Part shown: in pieces, positions 43,986 to 56,152 of the stretch
Layout of the letters: the number at the start of each line of letters is the position of its first letter
Position numbering within the stretch: position 1 is the first letter of the stretch
Assembly (NCBI GenBank): GCA_030762175.1
Contig: CM060843.1
Coordinates: 27,413,501-27,477,500, forward strand
Source: Metallyticus violacea
Lineage: Eukaryota > Arthropoda > Insecta > Mantodea > Metallyticidae
Direction: 5' to 3'
Length of the DNA stretch: 64,000 bases
Translations under genes and position numbers: made by a program
The notes under the pieces: generated by a model
The model's input: only the letters and a program-made list of their open reading frames with translations
Database searches by the model: none
Told to the model about the DNA's origin: nothing

Positions 43986-44775
43986 TTAAAAACCAAAGTT
44001 TGTGACGCAGACTGTGGGATTGATGCGAATAAATGATCTGTCTAACCGAAAGACACTGGTTGTGGCGTTCCTCGTGGCTTCTCTAACCATTATTAACATT
44101 TATTTTTACGTCTATACTCTCTATCTATAAAATAATAAAAGAGCATATAATGATTTAAAAGCATAGCGAAAACTCATAACTGAATTTTCTTTATGTAATA
44201 TGTTTTATGTTAATTGAATTAATTCAATGAACTAGTGAAGCTTGTTGTAAGCATTGATATGGAAAGATATATTTTAATAACTGAGAAGGTATTTATTCAA
44301 TTGTATTTGCTTAAATTACATTATAAAATATTATTATCCCATTCAGGTAGTCCTGACCAATATAATTCATATAGCCCATATGCACCTAATATTTTAAAAA
44401 TCCAAACTGCTCTACTAATTCCCAACATATGTCACTAATTATCGTGTATACTGTCTTGGTAGAGCCCGTCTGTAAATAGTGTGAATATTTACGATATGCA
44501 TGCATATGTTTTAACAATGGCTCTTATTTTACAACAGCTTCATGTTGCATGATAACTTAAAATAAGCAGTGCTCTTTTACCTTTGATAACTTGTTAACTG
44601 GATGAGAGTTATTTGTATAAATCTTCCAGTAAATCCCAAACGATTTGTAAGCCAACAGTCTCGAAAGAAAATGCTCTTCCATCTGCGCAGATAAATTGCG
44701 TAATACAAAAATGTCTTATGTTGATCTACAAGGCCCCCTGATTCAGAAAGCTCCATCCTACCCTACTCCCAAAGT
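43986..44775. other. AT-rich intergenic DNA
   Basis: Nothing recognised. Confidence 0.5.
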
Positions 44776-44778
44776 TCG

Positions 44779-44990
44779 ACCGAGCGAGTAGGCTCAGGCT
44801 GTAACGAATTTCACATTGGGGAGATTCCAGGTTCAAATCCTGCGGCCCACAAGCCTGACTGAAGTTTTTCGTGGTATTTCTCAGTCCATTTTCAAAAAAG
44901 ACAAACTCCGGGTTTGTATTTCTCTTCCACGGATTCACTTTCGATTTCATCATTCCATCTATCTGTGCATGTAAGTGCATGTGTGATGTC
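44779..44990 (+). mobile_element. SINE3 (tRNA-derived) copy
   Basis: Head ACCGAGCGAGTAGGCTCAGG and an intact B box GGTTCAAATCC (44830-44840). The TTTTTCGTGGTATTTCTCAG block matches the counterpart in the 28801 copy, and TCTTCCACGGATTCAC follows. The tail is a TCATTCCATC-like run. No target duplication found. Confidence 0.75.
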
Positions 44991-45214
44991 TACGAAACTG
45001 TCCTGACATTGGATTGACCAATCATTCAGTAAAACCCTTAGTGTGGCTTGTGTGTTCTAATGTTTGCACACAGATAATTATTTTCTCTACAAGCAACTGA
45101 CTCGGACATTAGCTTGAAAATCCCAAGGGGTGTCTAATGCAGGAGAAAAGTAAAGAAGAGGAATAAATTGTCAACTTTTAATGCATAGGTGATGTACTCC
45201 TAATTTTTACAGCT

Positions 45215-45251
<37 letters not shown>

Positions 45252-45570
45252 TTTTATAATTACTGTTAATTTATATATGTATATATATTTATATTTATTT
45301 TCATTTGTAAAATTATTTTAATTTGTTGTATTCCACATAGTGTGATTTACGTTCTCAGTTTTTTTATCATCATCAACTTCAAGGATCTAACTAACTCGTT
45401 CGAGTCCAGTCCATGGAACAAAAACTGCTTTCCATTGCATTTCAGGACGTCCCCTGGCTTCTATGTCTGTGGACTGCGGTGAAGGGTTTATCGTTTGAAG
45501 GGCCATAAATTATTCTTAAAACATGACTGAAATATTTTTCTCGACTACTCTAGATCTTATTTAAATACAA
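44991..45570. other. intergenic DNA with (TA)n
   Basis: (TA)n at 45218-45250, nothing else. Confidence 0.5.
45218..45250. repeat. (TA)n microsatellite
   Basis: Sixteen TA units. Confidence 0.95.
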
Positions 45571-45572
45571 TA

Positions 45573-46359
45573 CCGAGAGTGCAAAAAATGTATACACACT
45601 TTCACAATAGATATTATTTTAATATATTTAAAGTTGGATCTAAAAACAACAGTAATGTGTAGTGTAATGTTCTGTAAACAGATGTGACTCACATTACGTT
45701 ATGCTAGCGTTACTACAACAAAATGGAACCAAGATTATCGTTTGAACAGCGGAAAACAATTTTGAAGTGGTATTGGAAAACCGGGAATATTGTTAAAGTT
45801 CAAAGACAATGGAAACGTGTGTACAGAACAGAACCGCCAACGCGATTAGCAATTGCCGCATTCAAGAAAAATTTGAGACTCATGGTACCGTGTGCGATGT
45901 TCACAAGGGCGGATATGGGAGATCTCGCATAGCAACAAGTCCTGCGCATTTGATCCAAGGCACTATCCAAGGCACTGGATAGGACGAATAGGTCCGATTG
46001 AGTTTCCACCGCATTCTCCGGATCTAACTCCGTTCGGCTTTTACCTATGGGAAACTCTGAAGTATGTTGTACACCGTTAAAAACCAGCTACACTGGCAGC
46101 ACTTCAGGAACAAATTGAAACTGCATGTGCTGCAATCGCTGAGGACACTTTCGCAAACTTTGCTCAATCAGTAGTTCAACGTACTCAAAAGTGTATCCAC
46201 GGCGATGGTGGGCATTTTGAGCAAATTCTGTAATGGCTGTAACTTTTAAAGTTTAAGATCATTAGTGCTCATTATTTTCTGTTTGTATGAATTTAGTTTT
46301 GTTATGATAACACAGTTTTTTCTTTGCTTGAAGTGTGTATACATTTTTGGCACCCTCTG
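45573..46359 (+). mobile_element. Tc1/mariner-like DNA transposon copy C, internally deleted with both ends
   Basis: Inverted repeats of 29 bp (outer part CCGAGAGTGCAAAAAATGTA at 45573; complement ending CACCCTCTG at 46359) differ at only a few positions. TA lies at 45571-45572 and 46360-46361. At 787 bp against about 1.4 kb for copy A, it has lost the middle of the gene: homology jumps from A position about 1325 to about 1885. At the breakpoint CCAAGGCACT occurs twice (45955-45964, 45967-45976). Such deletion derivatives keep the ends needed to be moved in trans. Confidence 0.92.
45724..46233 (+). pseudogene. truncated transposase of copy C
   Basis: ATG at 45724 opens MEPRLSFEQRKTILKWYWKT, the cleanest N terminus of this family in the window, with TEPPTRLAIAAF after it. 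A frameshift and TAG near 45930 end the frame. After the deletion, GPIEFPPHSPDLTPFGFYLW keeps the third-acid region, but the Asp itself reads Gly (PFGFYLW). The tail to HFEQIL and TAA at 46231-46233 is otherwise like copy A, with TAA at 46078. Confidence 0.85.
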
Positions 46360-46361
46360 TA

Positions 46362-47705
46362 TGTTAAGTTCTGATCTAACTTGTTCATTTGTAATTTTAT
46401 CTATGAATCTTCTACCTGATATCCATCATAAGATTCATATTTCTGCACTTTCAATTTTTTGTTATAGTCTTTTGTTCACAGACATATATTGGTGTAGGGG
46501 ATGCCATTGCTCAACGGAGCTTCACAAATGTATATTTTCTCATTTTGTGTAAAAGAGAAAGTTTTATTTTAACACATCATTTTGGACAATTTTGTTTAAG
46601 AATGTTGGTGTTTGTATGGACCGCATATAATTAAAATGAAGAACTTGTTCTGTAACAGCGATATTTAGTATTATTTTGCAGTGAATTGTTTTATTGATAT
46701 TAAGTAAATTTAGATTTAGAAAAAGTTAATAAGATTGGATAATATTGTGCCAGCATCCGCGGTCATAATGGACATTTTCCACTAAAAGTCATAAGTTTTA
46801 TTTTTAGTCCAAATCCTGAGACCTAATTCTTAATAGCTTTGGCCAGAAAAGTACATTTATTAGGTTTTCTTTAAAAGAGAGAATCGTTTCATCCTGAACA
46901 AAAAAATGGTATATTTTCTTTCTTATCAAAAGATTCTTTCTTACCATTTTCTAATGACAAATTTATTGAAGACATAGGGCATCTGTCTGTTGGTAAGTCC
47001 ATTTTTTATTATGTAAACTTCATGTATGTAAGCTACGCTTTTTGACTAATTTATCGGTTGAAGGGAAGGGCTTTGATTATTAAAAATATGAGTAACGCTT
47101 GTACTTAAGTATTTGTTTCGTTTTGGAACCTTATAAAAGTTGTATATATAACTAATACAGTGAATAATAATACAACACATTAATTTCGCAACATATTGGT
47201 TTAAATCTTAGTACCCATTTTACATAATATAAATTTAAACCAAAAAGGGGAAGATTAAAGCTATTTTAATTACATTTTAGGTTTCATCCCCTTATCCCCA
47301 GCTACTTCTACATTGCAATTTTTTATGGTTTCCCTAACTTTCGATGACTTTTATAGGGTATTTAATTGTTGTCACACCTTATGTCTCATTTTTATTGTTG
47401 CCTGCAACCTGGACAGCTGTTCTTATTGTTTAAATTTGGGCAGAATAATACTATAAAAACTACTTAACATTTAATACTTTTTTGAGAGGAGCAATAAATT
47501 GTTTCAAAATTGTCATAACCTACAAGAAAGAACGAAATATAAGCGAATTATTTAGGAATTCTGGAATATACTGTTTCACTGAAATAATTAGTCTTGCAAT
47601 ATTAATATATATTTTTTTTCACCCCACAACCAACTTTTTTTTTAATCTGTAAAAATTCAAACAATTCACCTACCCAGGCAACGATATGCAATAAAAAAAG
47701 AAAGA
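46362..47705. other. AT-rich intergenic DNA with a small-subunit-rRNA-like core
   Basis: No reading frame of interest. Contains the motif at 46747-46767 (listed separately). Repeated TTTTTT and AAAA runs. Confidence 0.45.
46747..46767 (+). other. rRNA 530-loop-like core, possible mitochondrial 12S insertion
   Basis: GTGCCAGCATCCGCGGTCAT is a close match to the universally conserved small-subunit rRNA 530 loop (GTGCCAGCxxCCGCGGTxA). The GGTCATA ending is known from mitochondrial forms. The AT-rich flanks could be decayed 12S sequence, but I cannot align them further. A lone 20-base match might be chance or a tiny nuclear mitochondrial insertion. Confidence 0.35.
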
Positions 47706-47710
47706 GAGGT

Positions 47711-47986
47711 TTGTTGATTTGTTTTATTTACGGACGCTCTTTAACATCTCAGGTAATTGGCTTCCCATTCAATTTAGGGCGTGAAAAGCCGTAAATTTTG
47801 CCCAGGCTTGAGTTCTTTTACGTGCCGTAAATCTACAACACGGGATCCACGGCTTTACTTCCCTTCCTAAGGAAACCATACTTAGGATTTTTAAGCCCGA
47901 AAAAATTCATTAGTCTGGCCGGGATTGAACCAGCGATCTTGGGTTTACGAGGCAAGTATAGTTAACACTAGACCACCAGGACCGAC
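47711..47986 (-). mobile_element. SINE2 copy, minus strand
   Basis: Reversed order of the 59488 copy: head TCGGTCCTGGTGGTCTAGTG with GGTTCAATCCCGGCC (B box), then the GAATTTTTTCGGGCTTAAAA block, TAAAGCCGTGGATCCCGTGT, TTTACGGCACGTAAAAGAAC and TGAGATGTTAAAGAGCGTCC. It lost about 30 bp around the GAGGCCTC segment. Its head abuts a (GA)n tract. Confidence 0.88.
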
Positions 47987-48010
47987 GAGAGAGAGAGAGA
48001 GAGAGAGAGA
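47987..48010. repeat. (GA)n microsatellite
   Basis: Twelve units directly outside the SINE2 head. GAAAGAGAGG also lies beyond the SINE tail (47700-47709). Confidence 0.95.
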
Positions 48011-50820
48011 TATGTTGATAGTAACTAAATCTCCTTTAAAATTTAAGTATTATAACGTAGGAATTCCAACTGAAAAGTTAAAGTGGATTGGCTGGAACTG
48101 AGTAAGTAAAACCAAACATTTAATGAACATTCGTTTTAAACTTCCCTTTCAGCCATGGCTTCGTTTAAATTACTTATATGTTAAATAGGTAGTTATACAG
48201 ACTGGGATTTTTAAAACGAAAGCCCTCTCTCTATAAAAAGGAAAAATGCGATTGCGACTTGTGACACAATCTACTTTCATGCTTTACAGGTACAGAATAT
48301 GCTACAATATGCTGACCAAACCGCATCCTTGCCGCCCTGCAACGCATTAGTGTCCGGCCATCCGTTTGTCACATGCTGATACCATATATTTAATACAAAC
48401 AGAATATGGAATAGACTTGTATCTCCTTAGATGAGTTCTTTGAATATGCAGATACAACACGGCTCAATCATACGCCTCTGTGTTGTTGTTTACCTTCACA
48501 TATCTGAACAGCTATGTCATCTGTGCCATAAAATCAGCGTTTGTAGTTCTTGTGTTCTATTTGCAACTCATTAAGCATCATTATTATTTCAATTCTAATT
48601 GCTTTAATTTTTAGATTCGTATTTTCTTTGTTAATATATTTTGGGAGTAAAAAATGCCTAAAAAAGAAAAAGAAAATTTCTATACAAATTTTAAACGTTT
48701 ATTTTCAAATAAATACAAAATAAATAAAAATATTTACGTTTATTTTCAGTGAATTAAATTCATATGTAGTTCTTTTTGTTTATAATTTCTTTTTACAACT
48801 GTTTAATTTCATGTATCCCCTGAAAAGGCGGTCACTTCAAAATTGTAATGTTATAGAAATGTTCTAAACTTCTTTCTTCAATATGTTATCGATCCATTTA
48901 GTTAAACCCGGAGTATATGTTGACCATAGAATCACAATTATTGTGTTTTAAGTTCGCACATTTGAATTGTAGCTAAGCTATGGCACTAATTTCTTCAGCA
49001 TACTTATTGCTGCAGACTTTGCTTAGCCTTGTTAAGTTCATCTCCTGGATATCTTGAAAACCCTAAATCCAATTTATATATTATGCCTACGCATATAGAC
49101 AGCTGCGACTAAATTCCTCTTAGCTGTAATTGCACATTAATACGTATTCCTGGGTTATTTTCTTTTTCGACAGTAGTTCATGTTCGTCCTGCTCTTTTTC
49201 TGGTGTTCCACTTGCCACGTTGCTCCTGTGTCGCCGCTACTGCGGATATTTGTTATTAAGCGTTGCACATATTAAGGTAATATAAGGATAATTTTTCACC
49301 ACGGGAAGAATCCTCACTTTAATAAATGTGCAATGAAGATTATCATTAACTAAATCATAAAAATATGATTCAAAAGGAAATAAAATAAAAATGATTTGAC
49401 TTAATAAACTACAACATTTTTACTTTCGAAATCTTTACAAAGCAATGTGGTTTAATGCACCATGTTTATAAAGTTTCTGACTAATTTCACTCATTTCATA
49501 ACCGAAAAAAATATTATATAGCAACTTCCTGTTTTCTGCGCTGCAATCAAAGATGTTTCTACACTGCGCTATATGGCTGTCATTTCTATTGCAATGTCAT
49601 CTGTTTGTTTGTTTATTCAGAAAAACGGAGGTACCGAATAAATCAAGATATTTGCATGTATTATTTATTGTTTTCATGTATGAGCTCACATTTCACTTGT
49701 CCGTAAAGGATAATAGACGAATCCTTGCGTGGTTTTTTGAAATGGAAAGGGTTAGTGTGATGTTATGCAGGTCATTGGACCAACATTTTTAAGAAGTTAT
49801 TGTTATGCACTCTTGGTATTTTTTCAAGCTGTTTTTCTTTCCACAAATGGAACACTTATAACAAAACATTTTCCAGCAAGATGGTGAAGTCTACCACTGC
49901 ATCTATAGTGTTCGTGATTGATTGAATCTGCATTTCAACTTCAGATTAATTGGTATATACAGTAGCTCAAATTCAAATTATCATAAATGAATGAAACGTT
50001 TGGACTTGGCAGTTACAATGCATAAATCCGCAAGTGGCTATTTCTAATGGTTTTGAGCTAGTTTTTATAAATATGCTCCATGTTGCACGGAAACTGCATG
50101 AACTGTAAGAAAATGTTAATTATTAACTACTGTCATGGTACATATTTCTGATAATGTGCAATGTGTGTAATATTTACTTTGGCACAGTTAATTTACCCTT
50201 CAATTTATGAAAACAATAATGGAAAGTCTTTGAAGTTTCGGTAAGTAGTCATATAGTTAAACGATATTCAGGAAATAAGTATAATATATGAACTAAAACA
50301 AATTATTATACATCTTTAATATATACCATAGTAAATATATAATATAAGACTAAAGTAGCCTATGAATAAAAATAGAATTAAACAGACATATTAGGACTCA
50401 GTAAGTAAATAAATTATTTTTATTAAGATTACGCAGGTTTCCATTAGATTTCAAGTGCAGTTTTACATAACTTTGCATCAATCGTTTTGGTCCCAAGAAG
50501 GAAAAAGGCTCCAAGTGAAATATTAACCCATAAAACGCGGAATTAATTGCAGTCTCTATTTGCAACTGAAAAGTTGGCGGGACAAGATCGCGCCAAGTCA
50601 CCGTCTTGTAGTTGGACAAGTTCCCCTGGCATTTCTACTCGCATAACTTTGATAAGTAATGGTATGAATTAATATTAGTTTTATTGATAATTAATATTAA
50701 CCTATGTTATAAGAATTGTTCGAGGTGACATCTATCTGCAGATCTTTTAATTTGCATTAACTTGCAACAGCTCTGCTTCAGAAATTCTTCCAATTTTTAA
50801 CCTGATATTTTCTTTAAGTT
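48011..50820. other. AT-rich intergenic DNA
   Basis: Almost 3 kb without a feature that I can support. The frames at 49553-49792 and 50398-50619 are short and unrecognised. Confidence 0.55.
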
Positions 50821-50825
50821 TTTCT

Positions 50826-51030
50826 ATGACGAAATGTGTGGCTGAGATTACTAAGACACGGACTCATGAGCGGAAAGTAGCAGATTCAAATCCCGCCAGG
50901 ACAGTCATCCCTGATTCACATTTTTCCAGGTTTTTCAATGATCTCATCAGTGGCAAGTGCCGAAGAGATACTCTCAACATAAATCTGGAACATGTTTTCC
51001 AAAATTTCTTTCAAAAAGTTTCATTTATTT
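50826..51030 (+). mobile_element. SINE1, old diverged copy
   Basis: TGTGGCTGAGATTACTAAGA, then GCAGATTCAAATCCCGCCAG (decayed B box), CCAGGACAG, TTTTCCAGGTTTTTCA and GGCAAGTGCCGAAGAGATAC match the SINE1 order but with many substitutions. Right end lost. Two short plus frames here are not genes. Confidence 0.7.
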
Positions 51031-52385
51031 CCTGTACGAGACAGAGTTAAATAATAATCCCAATATAACTCTAAAAAGCATTGCTTTCCTTGTCTTTTTG
51101 GGTATTTGCGTCCACTACATCCACTATTGTAGACATTTGATTCACTAAACCTGATCTAAGATTGCAGATTTTTTTGGCAGCATGCACGAGAGGAGAGAAA
51201 ATTCTTTTCTTGAATAGTGAAAATGAGAAGTCAGCACATATTCGTCGTAGGATGAAGAGTCAGCATGTGGAGGAGTTTTTCCGTTCACCAGCTTGGTGAG
51301 TGGCACAGAAATTTTAAAACTGGGTTGGTTATAAGTTTTTCATCCTGTGAACGTCATCGCTGAAGTTGTCCACATTGTCATAGGTTAAAGATTGATGAAT
51401 TATATTCATGGCTCGGCATTCCATCTTGTTTAAGACGACCTACAGTATGAAATAGGCACTAAGTCATCTTATCCCCAATTTCAAAGTATATTATTTGGAT
51501 GTTTCTGTAAACCTTCTAACTTTTTATAAAAGTCAAGGATGTGGCTTCCTAGTTTAAGTTGCTGTTCACTATTTGTAGCTCGAGACTTAGAGGACGATCA
51601 AGGAATGATAATATTCTTCGTCACATAAACCAGAATCTTTTGTACAGTTCGGCAGCCGGAAAATGTGTACTATTTTCTGGGACTATAGAAGCCCAATTCT
51701 ATATCACTGCGTGGCCGAAGCAATCATTGCCACTAGCGAAGCATATTGTCTTCTGCGTGGAAACTAATTAAAATCTTTGCGATTTACTCAATTCTGAGAT
51801 GATATTACACCACGACAATGCATAACCTCACATAGCATTCTGCAACAGCTAAAAAATTGCGAAGTGTTTCCCATATCACGCATATTCCCAAATATTTGTT
51901 TGGTACCATTTGATATTATCAAGTGTTTACGCCTCTCAAGGAACCGATAGGCGAAGTTTGAGAAGAAGTTTGGTACGGACAATGAGGTCAAAGATGCTAT
52001 CCATAAATAGTGACACAGTTAGTGGGAAGATTAATTTTCTTGAAGAATCCAGGCATTTGTGAACAGGTGACGAAACTGCATTGACCGTGGGGGGGGGGGG
52101 GATTATGTTGAAAAGTGATCAAGTGTTTTCATTTCTATTATATATACTGTGTTAGTAAAAAAATATTAAATTTATCTTTTGACACTGCCATATATCAACA
52201 GAGGCCACCACTAGTAATGAAACAACAGTAAAAGAGGGAGTTAAAATACTATATAATAAAATCCCTCTAGAATATGGGAATTATTATTGAATATTTTTTC
52301 TCTGCCCTAGTGATAAAATTCCAATTCATTACATTACAAAAAAATTTACTTCATTAACACAGTGTAATATCACCGGTGCACAAAG
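51031..52385. other. intergenic DNA with poly-G
   Basis: G-run of 14 at 52088-52101. Otherwise nothing recognised. Confidence 0.5.
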
Positions 52386-52390
52386 ACTAA

Positions 52391-52581
52391 GCTCTTAACA
52401 GCAAACTGAAATATAATAACACAAAGACAGAAATAGTATTTTCTTTCGTAACAGCAAACTGCGACTGTTTGTCCAAGTGCAGTCATCAACGCGGAAATCG
52501 TCTGTTATTATGACAGGCGGCTGAAATAACCTTGGCCCAGGGAACACTGCGCTCAACTGCGGATGCAGGCCAGAAATAACT
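52391..52581 (+). repeat. direct repeat, left copy (partner 53349-53510)
   Basis: Shares ACAAAGACAGAAAT, a GTAACAGCAAACTG-like word, TGCAGTC, ACGC.AA, TGTTATTATGACA(G), and ATGCAGGC in the same order with the right copy, 950 bp away. Contains CTGTTATTATGACAG, a near-palindrome. Unidentified family. Confidence 0.7.
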
Positions 52582-52673
52582 TTCGGTGCTTCGCTTGTTT
52601 CACGTCCTATTTACAGCGAAATTGAAAATCATTTTAGGATTTAACATGGGTTGTTGCCTAGTGCAGTTCAGGG

Positions 52674-52674
<1 letters not shown>

Positions 52675-52723
<49 letters not shown>
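52675..52723. repeat. (TA)n microsatellite
   Basis: About 24 TA units between the two direct repeats. Confidence 0.95.
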
Positions 52724-52725
<2 letters not shown>

Positions 52726-53348
52726 AATGATCAAATCTGCTTTCAACTCTTTACTGTCATTGGACTTGGAACACGGGCCACTGTTTGAGCAGAAAAAACC
52801 CTGGATGAGTGCGCGCGCACATACACATGTTATACATTTATTTTAAACCGTATCTGGTGTACCCAAGCATTAACCAATTGAGGTACAAATAAAATAACAT
52901 TTAAAGAGAGTTATATCCACAAGTAAACATGCAGGATCAATGTCGCGCCAGCCACGGAATCCATCGATGGACAAGTTCCTCTTGCACATCTTTCTTGCAA
53001 GCGCAACGTATACTTTTATTTTTAATTAGTACCAAGCATATGTGTAGTTTAAAGTAGTGTCTCTCTGCAGTCACAATTTCTGACAGCTTTTAATTAATTT
53101 GCATTCTCTCATAATAATCTTGCTTTCTTTCTTTGAATTTCCGCCGTGATCAGTTCCTCTACAATATTGGGGATATTCTTATGGATTTAAGTGTTTGTTT
53201 GTTTGTTTGTTTGTTTTTTTTTTGTTTTTTTTTTTTTTTAAGCATTTCAGTACAATACATTTGAGTAAACTCTACTGTACTAACACACTGTTATTAATAA
53301 TATTGGCGGCAATAAATCCGATAATTCAGTTATAATTCAGTTAAGGAA
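52724..53348. other. spacer between the direct repeats
   Basis: (GTTT)n then T-rich run at 53191-53240. No gene. Confidence 0.5.
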
Positions 53349-53510
53349 TCTCTTAACCACAATCTGAGTTATAATACAAAGACAGAAATTATACTTCCTG
53401 TCATAACAGCAAGCTGTTTATTTATTTGCAGTCTACAACGCAAACTGTGTGTTATTATGACAAGCGAGCCTGAACTTGACCTTCAGAGGCAAATGCAGGC
53501 GAAGAGAACT
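53349..53510 (+). repeat. direct repeat, right copy (partner 52391-52581)
   Basis: Same word order as the left copy: ACAAAGACAGAAAT at 53376, GTCATAACAGCAAGCTG at 53400, GTGTTATTATGACA at 53449 and ATGCAGGC at 53492. About 30 bp shorter. Confidence 0.7.
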
Positions 53511-53980
53511 CTCGCTATTATGTCTATTCATATAACAATGATGTTTTTCAACATTTACATATGTCCAGATACATTTTCGGTTTTAGTTCTAGTGTGCTTG
53601 GTTTAGTTATTCTAGAAATTGCTTTATTTTATGGAATTACTTTTGGACCCATTTTACTAGTAAAGTGTAATTCATAATTTCGTTTTTATCCACATCCTTT
53701 GCATCGGATTTATTACTTTAGAATAATTCGTAAAAACCATTGTGTTTAAAGTAAAATTCGGTGAACACTAAAGACATTCAAAGCTTAATATTCGTCATCA
53801 TCCTTGCACATGTTCTTTTATTAAGTATACAATTTTTAGAGACGCCCCTGATGGTTCTACCTAAAATTGAATTTATAGTTCACTATAGAATTTTATCTAA
53901 ATCCTGATTGAATATGCAAAAATAAAAGTCCTAACGTCTGGAAAGAAATTAAAATTTCCTTATATAAGACTATTAAAATC
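53511..53980. other. AT-rich intergenic DNA
   Basis: Nothing recognised. Confidence 0.5.
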
Positions 53981-54076
53981 GAATTAAAATTTGATTTTTA
54001 TATAATCTAGACCCAGTACTTATACAAAGAATTAAAATTTGATTTTTATATAATCTAGACCCAGTACTTATACAAA
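53981..54076. repeat. perfect 48-bp tandem duplication
   Basis: 53981-54028 and 54029-54076 are identical over all 48 positions (unit begins GAATTAAAATTTGATTTTTA and ends ACCCAGTACTTATACAAA). As 48 is a multiple of three, the open minus frame repeats 16 residues. No gene supports it. Confidence 0.97.
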
Positions 54077-54469
54077 ACTTGTATGTTGGAGAGGAATTTA
54101 AAATTAAATATTTCGGTACGGTAAACCGAAGATCAGTTGTGCGAGTTCCCTTGATCCAGATATATAAAAGACGCTTGACCCATAATATACTGGGAACGTT
54201 CAAATAGCCTCTTAGGGCTAAAATCTACGCAAAAAAAATAGTTTGAGATCTCTAGGAGACCCTAATATTGCTAATTCTTTCTGTATGCTGCAACTACTTC
54301 TTCTGGGTTTGAGAAAACCGCTTTCCACTGCCACTTTCGTTTGCACATCGTGTTCCTCTACTGATGCATATTTCTTTAAAGTACAGTTTTCTTTCCTTTC
54401 ACAATATATCCCCTAAAAATAAATACAGCAGCTTCTAATAGATTTTGAGATAAACTCTTATATCTAGAG

Positions 54470-54740
54470 CGATACCTTGTTCATCAACTTCGCCACCCTC
54501 CGTAAAGCCCAGACATAGCTCTTTGCTTCCTTTTTCCATCTCTTACGTTGAAGGAAAAACTAGAAAAAGCATATTAAACTTGGGTGGAAGGTGTCTAAAA
54601 AACTCTGGAAGGCTCTCATACCAAGGAATAAGTTTTTATTTAATTAAAATAAGATATAAAAATTCCACAAAGAACTGCTGGATCGGTTTTGTATCTGAAT
54701 TGGTGGTCTAATCAAAGGAAAGATTTATTTAGAGGTCAGC
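54470..54740 (+). pseudogene. possible mariner C-terminal scrap
   Basis: HPP-stop-SPDIALCFLFPSLTLKEK at about 54490-54555 recalls HPPYSPDLAPxDFFLFPxLKxxL, with the third Asp replaced by Cys. Downstream similarity is poor. Confidence 0.3.
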
Positions 54741-56138
54741 AACTATAATGGTACGGTGTATTTTCAAAATAAGTTTTATGGTTTTGACGGAGAAAACTAT
54801 CAAACTACTAGGCTATATCTGACAATTTATTCCTGAAACATGTGGAAATTCTGCTGTTCAAAACAAGAGAAAAAGTAAACGAGGGCAATAAATTTAATAA
54901 ACTTAATCCCCAAGATCCACAAAATCCAGAATAAAGATAATGGTTTTGAAAACCAACATGTAGATGTTATTTTTTATTTTCTGAGGTTAGTTCTACTTTT
55001 ACCTAAGCAATAACGCTTGTATATGTAACATTCTACTTGTGTCAATGTCATCTAATGTAAATCATGAAATAAAACTATTTGTTTGCAAATATACGAAGAG
55101 AAATTTCGCAGTTTATACTTGCTAAAGGCACAAATTAGTACATTTACTTGCGCTCTTTTTTCGTTTGCTGTCTCTTTTTCTGACTGACATTTTGGGATAA
55201 TTAAGTTTCATTCAAATAACAACGTCAGGACGTTAAAATTGCCTGCCAAATGAAAACAACCGAGGAAATACAGGGACTGTCATATTTCCAAACTGAGCCA
55301 AAAATGAGAATGAAGTAATATAGCTGTGTTTTTGTATTCAGAGTACGTTTTTTATTTTTCGTTTGTATAATTGTATAATAAACTTGGAATAGCAAACATT
55401 TTTAAATACCAATACTACATAGAAAAAGCATGCACTTTTGTTTATACCTAAGCTTAAAATACAAAATGTTATGAACGTAATAACAATGAAATAAAAATTC
55501 CTCATAATTTCTATAGAAGTTTCTGGATCACACCTCCACAAATATTTTTAGTATTAAGATATTTTATTGTTGTGTATTATGGAAAATACTGAGTCCTCAA
55601 AAATTATCTTAAAGATCCCTGGAAACATCAATCTAGAAAATTTTATATTCGGTACAAATCAGAATATTTTTAAGTTATTTAGAAAACAAAGGTTCCAGAA
55701 TGAGAACGTAAACTAAAATTTAGGGAAAAACGTGGTAGTGAATGAGTGAAGTAACCAAAATTTACGTCAAAATAGTTTTACCAGGTAGCACCAACTGAAT
55801 AATTCTTAACGGATAAATCCGAATTCATTTCCGGGATTTCTTCTCGTCCTAAAAACTGAAAGTTGGGAAAATTTACACTATTGCAGACTCTGGATTAATT
55901 CACACCATTATGCAATGTACATCAAGATATGTCAATGCAAACTTTAATTTATACCTTATTTAAACCTACATATAAATATTTTAATGATCCTATTGGAACT
56001 ATCGAATGTTTTGACTCTGAGAAAAAAGTGTTTAATTACTTGAATCATAGTAACACTTTTAAAAGTTTCATTTCGCAAGGCGGACTGCCTGCGGCGCGGT
56101 CCCCACGCTACCACCGGCGAATTTGATAGCATGTTTTC
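54741..56138. other. AT-rich intergenic DNA
   Basis: Nothing recognised except a short CG-rich patch (56080-56120) just left of the SINE1 target site. Confidence 0.5.
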
Positions 56139-56152
56139 AGTAGGGCAACATA

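Noticed and set aside
49553..49792. 79-codon ORF with hydrophobic start, possible signal peptide
   Set aside because: Hydrophobicity follows from T-rich sequence; no homology or context.
52675..52723. (TA)n as replication origin or regulatory site
   Set aside because: Long TA tracts are common in this window and nothing else points to a function.
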